From Rhodospirillales bacterium (lineage in GTDB: Bacteria > Pseudomonadota > Alphaproteobacteria > Acetobacterales > Acetobacteraceae): a stretch of DNA of 38,651 bases. A program made the translations under genes and the position numbers. The stretch is from contig JANYDF010000123.1 in assembly GCA_025359905.1 (NCBI GenBank), positions 1-38,651 of the forward strand, written 5' to 3'. The notes below the pieces were generated by a model, which worked only from the letters and a program-made list of their open reading frames with translations, was not told where the DNA came from and searched no databases. This document shows, piece by piece, positions 38,650 through 38,651 of this stretch (its first letter is position 1; every line of letters begins with the position of its first letter).

Positions 38650-38651
38650 GG

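Overview
The window looks like a chromosomal fragment of a high-GC alphaproteobacterium that carries, or recently carried, anoxygenic photosynthesis genes. The Mg-chelatase genes bchI, bchD and bchO, the PpsR/CrtJ repressor, a bacteriophytochrome and TspO point to a purple or aerobic anoxygenic phototroph. The giant Hint-domain surface protein is a style common in Acetobacteraceae. The family assignment is inference; the gene identities come from motifs in the translations.

Layout. 1-2.5 kb: the end of a sugar ABC transport operon (a permease start running off the left edge, then a periplasmic binding protein), a 14-bp tandem repeat, a decayed PQQ-type sugar dehydrogenase remnant and a secreted PLD-family nuclease. 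2.5-8.1 kb: a compact chemotaxis operon read leftwards as cheA-cheW-cheY-cheB-cheR, mostly with overlapping or abutting genes and without a receptor gene. 8.2-12.7 kb: a MATE exporter, an RraA-like protein, a secreted phosphoesterase and a cyclase-family hydrolase. 12.8-24.0 kb: a surface/secreted block with a small secreted propeller-like protein, a 1098-residue multidomain protein (Tiki/ChaN-like domain, ankyrin repeats, HEMTH zinc-protease site), a small helical partner and a 2219-residue repeat protein ending in a Hint domain.

24.2-34.6 kb is the light and tetrapyrrole region. Heme oxygenase, bchI, bchD, bchO and a DUF3422 gene run leftwards, each start overlapping the preceding stop, followed by a small membrane protein. 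Divergently, ppsR and bphP run rightwards and meet tspO. Heme oxygenase would make the biliverdin used by the bacteriophytochrome. The phytochrome resembles the type that antagonises PpsR, and a perfect TGT-N12-ACA PpsR-type site sits on the heme oxygenase start codon. PpsR here has no cysteine. Two genes in this region are broken: bchD by a perfect 28-bp tandem duplication, bphP by one in-frame TGA.

34.7-35.8 kb holds recA with a strong downstream hairpin. At 35.9 kb a tRNA-Ser(GCU) is followed by what looks like an integrated element: an AlpA/excisionase-like HTH protein and a DUF3987 primase/helicase-like gene whose frame is shifted by two extra C residues in a C-rich tandem repeat. Short GC-rich tandem repeats recur throughout the window, and two of the frame breaks lie in them; real slippage or duplication and assembly error both remain possible.
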